Source: Cladobotryum mycophilum (lineage: Eukaryota; Ascomycota; Sordariomycetes; Hypocreales; Hypocreaceae). From it: a stretch of DNA of 64,000 nucleotides. Positions 57,599-64,000 of the stretch are shown here, one piece after another. The position numbers were made by a program, and so were the translations under genes. Positions within the stretch are counted from its first letter, which is position 1. The number at the start of each line of letters is the position of its first letter. The DNA is taken from positions 2,108,001 to 2,172,000 of the forward strand of contig CM071589.1 of NCBI GenBank assembly GCA_036429605.1. The letters are read 5' to 3'. Under the pieces are notes generated by a model. It worked only from the letters and a program-made list of their open reading frames with translations. It did not search any database and was not told the DNA's origin.

Positions 57599-58177
57599 TG
57601 TCCTCCCCCCTCGCCGTTCATTTCTATTTCTATTCTTGGGAGCCTGGTTCCGCTTTCGTCATTTCCCTTCCCCATCTCTCTTTTTATTCTTGGAACATTA
57701 ATCTATCCAGTCTCTCCCTCACAAATTGCATCACACTCCCTTCCTCTCTTCTCCCTCTCCCTCTCCCTCACTCACTCACACACGCTCTCTTTCTCTCGCT
57801 TCACTCATCCTTGAAAGAAAAGAGAAAAGAACCACCACAGTCGATCTAGTCCTCCACATCTGGACCCAACGCATACCTATTCACCGTCATTCCTTTTTAT
57901 TATTGTGCAACTTTTTTGTTACAGACTTTTTTATTTTGAATTATAGTAGGAGCGGTTGATCGCGAACAAACCTCCTCTGCCCTCTCATTATACACACATA
58001 CACAAACAGACAAACAAGCAATTACGTGAATCAACGGCAGGCCCTGATTTACAGTTCATCGACATCTTCGAAAAACTCGCCTCCAAACGGCTCCCAGTTT
58101 TATTTTATTTTATTTTATTATAACCAACTTTTTGGACAACTGAATGTTTTGTCGCATATAAAATCATCATCGTCATC

Positions 58178-59572
58178 ATGTTGTTCACGCCTCTCATCGC
58201 ACAACTCCTGTTGTTGGTCGCCCCTCTGGCCGCCGCCTTGCCCGTCGCAAGCAACAGCTCCAACATACCAACCTTCCACGGCGTTCCCATCAGCAACCCC
58301 AACGCCGAGGGCATCATTCCAAACCGCTACATCGTCGTCTACAACAACAATGACTTTGACGATGATGCCATCGACGCCAAGCAGGCCATGTTCACCGCCG
58401 CCATCAAGAAGCGCAATCTCGGCAAGCGAAGCCTCAGCGGCAAGTTCCTGTCCACCAGCGTCCACACCTTCAAGATTCACTCCTGGCGCGCCATGTCCGT
58501 CGATGCCGATGACGACATGATCATGAGCATCAACAGCGCCGACGAGGTTGCCTTTGTCGAGGCCGACACCATCGTCTCCAACAAGGCAATGGTCGCACAG
58601 ACCAACGCTCCTCCTGGACTCATCCGTCTTTCCAACAAGGCCCCCGGTGCCGAGAACTACGTTTTCGACCAGTCTGCCGGCGAGGGCATCACCGCTTACG
58701 TTGTTGACACCGGTATCCGAACCACTCACACCGAGTTTGAGGGCCGTGCCTCCTTTGGCGCCAACTTCATCAACAGCAACGTATGTTTATAACATTCTCC
58801 CAACTTGCATGTAGGACACGATAAACTGACTCAATTCATAGGATACCGATGAGAACGGTCACGGCAGTCACGTTGCCGGAACCATTGGTGGTGCCACTTT
58901 TGGAGTAGCCAAGCGAGTCAGCCTCGTTGCCGTCAAGGTCCTCGATGCCAGCGGTTCCGGCAGCAACTCGGGCGTTCTCAAGGGCATGCAGTTCGTCATT
59001 GACGATGCGCAGAAGAAGAAGATCACCGGCAAGGCTGTTATGAACATGTCCTTGGGCGGCTCTTACTCCGATGCTGTCAACAACGCGATTTCGGCTCTTC
59101 AAAACGCCGGCATTGTCAGCGTTGTCGCCGCTGGTAATGAGAACCAGGATACCGCCAAGACCTCCCCCGGCTCTGCTCCCGAGGCCATTACCGTCGGCGC
59201 TGTCAATGGCACTGATTTCCGTGCTTCCTTCTCCAACTTTGGCGCTGGCGTTGATGTCTACGCTCCCGGCGTCAGCATTCTCAGCGTTGGCATCACCTCC
59301 GACACCGCCACCAGGGTCCTCAGCGGCACCAGCATGGGTAAGAACCCTCTCCCCTTTTCTTCTTCTTCGCTTTGATTCATTGTAATAACTAACATGTTCC
59401 AGCCTGCCCTCATGTGACAGGCCTTGCCGCCTACCTCATGGCCCTCCGTGGCGTCTCCGACCCCACCCAGGTCAGCAATCTCATCAAGAACCTTGCCACC
59501 CAGACCGGCGCCAAGGTCAAGAACAACATCGACGGTACCACCAGTCTCATTGCCAACAACGGCAACCAGTAG
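58178..59572 (+). CDS. Secreted proteinase K-like subtilisin (S8)
   Basis: Exons 58178-58780, 58842-59337 and 59403-59572 give 422 aa. Residues 1-20 form a signal peptide; an inhibitor-I9 propeptide follows (NRYIVVYNNNDFDDDA to SADEVAFVEADTIV). The mature part begins near residue 137. The catalytic triad is D177 (VVDTGI), H208 (NGHGSHVAG) and S365 (SGTSMACPHVTG), the last split by intron 2 between Met and Ala. Oxyanion Asn lies in AAGNEN. This is the proteinase K subfamily of S8A, an extracellular alkaline-type protease common in saprophytic and insect- or fungus-attacking ascomycetes. Few Cys are present. A long CT-rich leader region precedes it, and there is no neighbour of related function. 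Confidence 0.95.
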
Positions 59573-60459
59573 ATGATAAAACCAATCACCCCATCCCCCG
59601 AGAACGTAAAATAGAAGCGTGCCGCATACATGTTGCCGGTTTCTTATTTGTTTTATTTTTTGCGATAGACGCGTGAGATCTAAAGAACATAGCGTGAGGA
59701 GGGAAGAAAAGATGACAAGATTGGGAACAAACCACCACGAGAAAGTATAGTGGTGCATGTACATTAATATGGAGTTCGCATGTATTATAGTAATGGGCCT
59801 AATTAGCCTCAGTACATAGACAAATCGGTCAGCCGACACTCTTGTTTTATTTTGCCATGAACTCGTGTCGCACAGTCATAGATTGCGGTTCTAAGATGTG
59901 GATATACAATCAGATAAGAAAAGTCTGCACTCAGAGATTTGCGCGTAGACTTTTGCCATACAGATAGCTATATCTGGTGCAACTGAGCAGGGAGGACGAA
60001 TAACCAAGCACACAGCTCAACACGGGTTATTCAATTTACAATAGGAACACGGTAACGGCATGTTCGCTCGCCAGCGCAGGCCCGCCATCTTGGAGATGCA
60101 GGAAAGCCCACGCTGCGTCAACTCGTTAAGAGTAACCAAGAGCAATGGCAAGGTTGATATCAGCACTTCTTCGGCACAACCACAGTCATTAAAGGACAGG
60201 ATTGCAATTTGACATCCGTGCTAGTAACACATTTCCCAACATGGGTAGGTAGCTAGGTAATTTCCCAAGGCAGACACGTTCAGGTCAGTCATAGAACAGA
60301 AAGAAGAAGAAAACGAAAAAAGAATCAATCCCTGCGGGCTTTTCTATTAAAACATTATAGAGATTATGTATAAGCTCGGCAGTATCATCAGCCAAGACAG
60401 TAGTACATGGTTGTATCATGGGCATCGTAGCTGAGTATGGGATGAGGTCGAATATGTTG
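59573..60459. other. Intergenic between convergent genes
   Basis: 887 bases between the subtilase and ERG9 3' ends. Minus-strand frames here only overlap the 3' flanks and have no motif. No gene is seen. Confidence 0.7.
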
Positions 60460-62024
60460 TTACAGTTCGTCATGATTGGCGAGTGATGGTGCTGGAGTGT
60501 CGCTTGGCCAAAAGGCCTTGTTGGTGGGCAACTGATCAAATTTTGCGCCAAAGAACCACGCAATTCCAATCTGTTAAATATTAGTTTCGACGTCACGTGC
60601 GAGAAAGGTGGGGCTTGTAAGCTTGGACCTACCATCAATGCTGACATGGCGAACAAGACGCCGATAATGGCAGCGAATATCATGGCAGTCTCGCCAGTGG
60701 TCATTTCTGATTCCTTCTTCTGCTTCTCCTGGCTTTGCGCTTGAAGCGACTTGGCATCTTGCTGTGGATATAGACCCTCGATGAACTGCTCAATCTGGAA
60801 AAAAGTGTCAGATGATAAATTTTCGTCAAGAGTTTCACGGAAATTATACATACCTTGGCACACCGTACACTGATGGCAAGATAGTTGGGATCTCGAGGGT
60901 CGTTCCTCTTGTGAATGCGTCTAGCATATTTTCGGAATACCTCACACACGGTTTGGTGGTTCTGTGTGCACTCCCACATAATCTGGCAGGCGTCTCCTTT
61001 GGTGATCTTGACGTTCCTATCAATGACGGCAGGATTCCTGAAGCACTTCTCCAGTGTGGCGATGGCCATACCTTGAGGGATGGCCACAAAGTTAAAGGCA
61101 CTCTGATCTCTCATGCCCGCCATGTAGAAGATGCACTCTTCAACATGCTTCAGAGCATCAAGGACCATGTCTGAAATGCAGTTCACCGCCAGCTCGCGCT
61201 GTTTCGGGTCGAAAAGATCTTCCCAATTCTCAACGTGCCTGCTCCAGATTTCCTTGGGGTACCACCGTCTGCCGTCTCTCCAGTCCTCGGCAATATCACG
61301 GATGATGTTGGTCTTTTGCAGAAATTGGCCCATCGACTCGGTCAGGGATGGCCGTTCGGCAAGTTTAGGGTTGGCAAGCTCAGTTGCAACCATCAAGCGG
61401 GTCAGGCCTTCACCAACAAGGCCTGCGACATAGTGGCAGTACAGCTCATATTCCTCAATATTCTGAACGCCATTCTTAATCATTTCGTCGTTTTGTGCGT
61501 AGTCGGCCATGCCATTGCCCATCTTGATGGTCATGTCTTTGATGATCTCATAGTATGGCTTCTTGAGGCTTTTGAGCTCTGCGACGACGACGTCGAATTT
61601 TTCGAGAAGCTCACGGTCTTTCTCCTGACTTCCGTGGTATTGCCAACCGTCCTGCTCCATTGTATTGTGGAAATTTCGCAGCATGGGGATTTTGACGTCC
61701 AGGGGTAGCGTCATATCATCTTCGATGGTGTCTAGACCACGGAGCACCAGGTAGAACAGGGTGACGGGGACAAGGAGCTCATTGTTGAGTTCCTGAATGA
61801 CTGCCGCAAAACTGCGACTGGTCATGTTGAGAAAACGGAAGCATTCTTGGAGCGTAGCTGATTCGGTTTTGGGATCGCGCCTGTTGACAGGGTCGTGCCA
61901 TAATTTCCTGCAACGCAATTAGTTAGAGCTTGATAGAGAGCCTTCTCCCCCTTGTCGCATAAACGCACCATTGAATGATGGATCGGAGTTCGTTTGGGTG
62001 CAACAAAAAGTATAGAGCGCCCAT
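60460..62024 (-). CDS. ERG9: Squalene synthase (farnesyl-diphosphate farnesyltransferase)
   Basis: Minus-strand exons 62024-61969, 61907-60854, 60794-60633 and 60570-60460 give 460 aa. The enzyme joins two farnesyl diphosphates head to head to squalene on the ER membrane, the committed step to ergosterol. The first Asp-rich motif is LRGLDTIEDD, the second is NIIRDIAEDWRDGRRWYP, and MGNGMADYAQ, YCHYVAGLVGEGL and FNFVAIPQGMAIATLEKCF are typical. The C-terminal membrane anchor is encoded by exon 3 (AMIFAAIIGVLFAMSALM) and continues in exon 4 (IGIAWFFGAKF). Exon 1 supplies MGALYFLLHPNELRSIIQW. Introns are 59-62 nt. Reading through the donors gives false ends in the raw open frames. Confidence 0.95.
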
Positions 62025-63739
62025 TTTGTCGGCTTTCTCAGTGCTTTTCCGAGGAGATGAGTGAACAAAGGTTGGATGGAGGAGGGGTGATATAGAGAGC
62101 TTTGGCCAGCTTTCAACAGGGATCCAGGTAAGAGATCAGATTCGAACTTGAAAAGATGAAGTATGATAGAAACACAGCGCAGAGAAGCGGAAAAGAAGGA
62201 TGTTGAGGGAGAAAAGGAGCGTCCAATGTTAGATTGGTTTCTTTTGTGGATGTCATGGAAATATCATCGCCCGGGGAAGGAACGGGATTCGATTCGATCC
62301 TGGATCCCTTAGTCCTTCCCTTGCTTAAGATGCAATACGAATACGGATGGGGAAAATGGGGGCGCTGTTGGCAAGAGCGAACTCCACAGGGGCTTGCAAA
62401 GCTCTGAAATTTGCAATCTTTATTCGCTGGATTCAAAATGGTTCAAGACTCGGAAATGGGCCCGGGAGTCCAAGATCAGTTTAGTTGGTTTTATTTATTG
62501 TATTTTATGTTATTTTATTTTTCTTGTTTTTTCTCCTTTCTTCATTCTTGGAAGCTGGCACAGCCAAGTTATTATTATTGTTTTGTCCTCTTTTTGTGCG
62601 ACTGACTTGTAAAACTGATAAAACAATTTGTTATAGGTACTAGAGGTATGAGGTAGAGGTACGGAGTACTCCATGTACCAAAGAGTACTTCTGACTCCTA
62701 TTCATGATGATACAATCGAGATTGGTTGGCAAAAATCCTTCCAGGCTGTTTTTGTTTTAAATTAAGCGAATGGATAGGCTCTACCCGTAGACCGCTGCGG
62801 GCGGTGTGAACACAGACTGCTGTTACTGGAGAACTGAATCACTCCTTTTTTTTTCTTTTCTTACAAGTAAAAAAAAAGAGCTCAGTCCCATGTCCAGCTA
62901 CCTCCATATCAAGCCTCTTGTCCACGAATCAAGATCCCATAATGTGATAAATTTTAAGCTGACCACGCCAAGCATCATCATGCTGAATCTGCGTAACAGA
63001 CAGCAGCCACTGATAGAATTTTCTCGGTGACGTTAAGGTGGAGAATTGCCAAGTACTTGTAGTAGCAAGAACAGGTAGGAGGTAGTACTACAGATGACTG
63101 TGCTTCCGTGTCCCCTTATCTACAACCGGGTATGAATGGATGCAACACTGCAGTGACCCATGATACCTTGGTCTAAGACTCGGGGTCCAGACTACTAGGT
63201 ACTTATGGCATGTCTCTTATAACGAGGTAAAGATTTATAGCCATATCGCCAACACTTCAAGGCTGCCAAAAAAAAAAAAAAAAAAAAAAACTACCAAGTA
63301 CCAGAACCAAGTAAGTCACATATGTCCAACTTCAAGTGCGGTGAATTAGAAAGCCGCAACTATAGGGTGAATATACACGCAATGCTGGTCATATATGACA
63401 TGTCAGCATCCAATATCTACGATCAGAAAACAAATCGATTGATTACCTCATTGCCATGTTTGGTTGAGTAAGACAGAAATCAGAATGTGCTGAGCCTCTA
63501 CTCATCGTTCCCGCCTGCGTCTTGAGAACTGGCAAGAACTACCTACTAGGTAGTACATCGACGATGGCAAGTACGAGTATTCGAGTTCTTGCCTGGATAC
63601 CACAGGAATCACTCAGAATGTGTCCTTTTTCCCCCTCATTGCTTGCTCGCTTGTGCTTCATTCTCTCTCCATCTCCTCTACAATTCCCAGGACGAAGCTC
63701 ACAAATCCTCTCGTCTCTGAACAATCGCATGGGAGGATA
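62025..63739. other. Divergent region between ERG9 and the epimerase/reductase gene
   Basis: About 1.7 kb holding both promoters. It includes a 23-base A run at 63268-63290 and several GGTACTAG/GGAGTACTCC motifs (62636-62700, 63195-63205, 63541-63556). No gene is seen apart from an upstream open frame near the right end. Confidence 0.6.
63268..63290. repeat. Poly(A) tract, 23 nt
   Basis: An uninterrupted run of 23 A between two divergent genes. It could be a dA:dT promoter element or the scar of a retroposed tail; no element body or target duplication is visible next to it. Confidence 0.9.
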
Positions 63740-63740
63740 A
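63564..63740 (+). promoter_or_regulatory. Upstream open reading frame overlapping the next start codon
   Basis: An AUG at 63564 opens a 58-codon frame whose TAA stop overlaps the start of the epimerase/reductase frame as TAATG. A second AUG at 63729 (Met-Gly-Gly-stop) lies in the same frame. If the transcript includes them, they would limit translation of the downstream gene and favour reinitiation. The transcript start is unknown. Confidence 0.4.
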
Positions 63741-64000
63741 TGGGGTCCATCGGCGAAACTCCAGCTAATATTGGCAAGAAACCTCGTTTCCTCATCTGGG
63801 GGGCCAAAGGTTGGATTGCCGGACACTTGAAGCAACTCCTAGAACAACAAGACAAAGAAGTCTTTATGACTGCTACTCGCTTGGAGGACCGTTCTGGGGT
63901 GGTTCAAGCTCTTCTTACTATCAAGCCAACGCATGTCATCAATGCCGCCGGCTGCACTGGCAGGCCAAACGTTGACTGGTGTGAGGATAACAAAGCCCAA
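63740..64000 (+). CDS. UDP-4-keto-6-deoxyglucose 3,5-epimerase/4-reductase-like protein, 5' part
   Basis: The first 87 residues only; the gene runs off the window. After a short polar start, RFLIWGAKGWIAGHL gives a Rossmann NAD(P) site (GxxGxxG), then an acidic/alpha segment with RLEDRS, KPTHVINAAGCTGRPNVDWCE. This is the pattern of the fungal and plant bifunctional enzyme that finishes UDP-L-rhamnose synthesis from UDP-4-keto-6-deoxyglucose. The active-site Tyr-x3-Lys lies beyond the edge and cannot be checked. No intron is seen so far. An RmlD-like dTDP-sugar reductase is the main alternative. Confidence 0.82.
   Translation, partial: MGSIGETPANIGKKPRFLIWGAKGWIAGHLKQLLEQQDKEVFMTATRLEDRSGVVQALLTIKPTHVINAAGCTGRPNVDWCEDNKAQ

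Larger units (their letters stand above)
50073..58177. other. Eight-kilobase region without supportable genes
   Basis: Left part (50.1-51.1 kb): purine-rich tracts (50764-50960) that read as pyrimidine-rich leader for the F-box gene on the minus strand. Middle (51.1-55.5 kb): microsatellites, self-complementary GTAC and CTAGGTA motifs, and AT-rich stretches at about 52.8-55.1 kb with only short frames. Right part (55.5-58.2 kb): CT-rich DNA forming the promoter and leader of the subtilase. I see no rRNA, tRNA, transposase motif or long terminal repeat. Strongly decayed mobile elements remain possible but cannot be shown by eye. Confidence 0.5.

Noticed and set aside
39326..62024. ERG10 and ERG9 as a sterol gene cluster
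   Set aside because: They are more than 20 kb apart with unrelated genes between them. Ergosterol genes are normally dispersed in fungi.
1..64000. CRISPR arrays, bacterial operons, rRNA genes
   Set aside because: No spaced direct repeats, no Shine-Dalgarno organisation and no rRNA sequence were seen. Splicing shows this is nuclear fungal DNA.

Overview
The window comes from the nuclear genome of a filamentous ascomycete, most likely a Sordariomycete and probably Hypocreales (Trichoderma-like). That placement is an inference from protein style, not a computed phylogeny. The genes have short introns of about 50-105 nt with GT..AG ends and CTAAC-like branch sites. Both strands are used, there are no operons, and the intergenic DNA is rich in pyrimidine tracts and small self-complementary motifs of the CTAGGTA and GGAGTACTCC type. 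I support 24 protein genes (one cut by the right edge) and 4 tRNA genes.

Layout, left to right. 1-3.2 kb: no gene, with the leader of a GPI-anchored cysteine-rich DUF7707 protein at its end. 4.8-6.2 kb: an F-box-like gene. 8.8-14.0 kb: CDP-alcohol phosphotransferase, glutaminyl cyclase and the OST subunit Swp1/ribophorin II. 14.7-18.1 kb: an alpha/beta hydrolase converging on N-myristoyltransferase. 18.9-21.3 kb: three tRNA-Ser genes around an ABHD12-like hydrolase. 22.8-25.1 kb: SWC3-like subunit of the SWR1 complex. 25.6 kb: tRNA-Asp. 26.2-31 kb: an unknown secreted protein, RTC5-like TLDc protein and RCF1. 31.5-36.6 kb: a ZZ/EF-hand membrane protein, a small membrane protein and a CCC1/VIT transporter. 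37.9-47.7 kb: an Ada-type DNA repair sensor, acetoacetyl-CoA thiolase (ERG10), a large alpha/beta-hydrolase-fold protein, TRAX and GPI14. 48.2-50.1 kb: a second F-box gene. 50.1-58.2 kb: about 8 kb with no gene I can support. 58.2-62.0 kb: a secreted proteinase-K-like subtilase and squalene synthase (ERG9). 63.7-64 kb: the start of a UDP-4-keto-rhamnose epimerase/reductase-like gene.

Most genes are housekeeping and not functionally clustered. They cover sterol synthesis (ERG10, ERG9), secretory-pathway glycosylation and anchoring (SWP1, GPI14, the GPI-type DUF7707 protein), phospholipid synthesis, respiration (RCF1) and lipid modification of proteins (NMT, with RTC5 carrying a plausible myristoylation N-terminus).

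The most useful observation concerns four genes (SWP1, CCC1, ERG10 and the 48-50 kb F-box gene). Each reads correctly only if one extra G/C is supplied in or near a 5-6 base G/C homopolymer. SWP1 and ERG10 orthologues are essential in yeast, so systematic homopolymer under-calling in the assembly is the simplest explanation. Also notable are an 8-nt micro-exon that encodes part of the HGNAG motif of the ABHD12-like enzyme, an 18-nt micro-exon in TRAX, a start codon split by an intron in the 14.7 kb hydrolase, an Ada-like protein that kept the four-cysteine sensor and one HTH but has no methyltransferase module, and an alpha/beta-hydrolase-fold protein whose nucleophile elbow has Gly in place of Ser. 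I did not find an obviously new multi-gene system.
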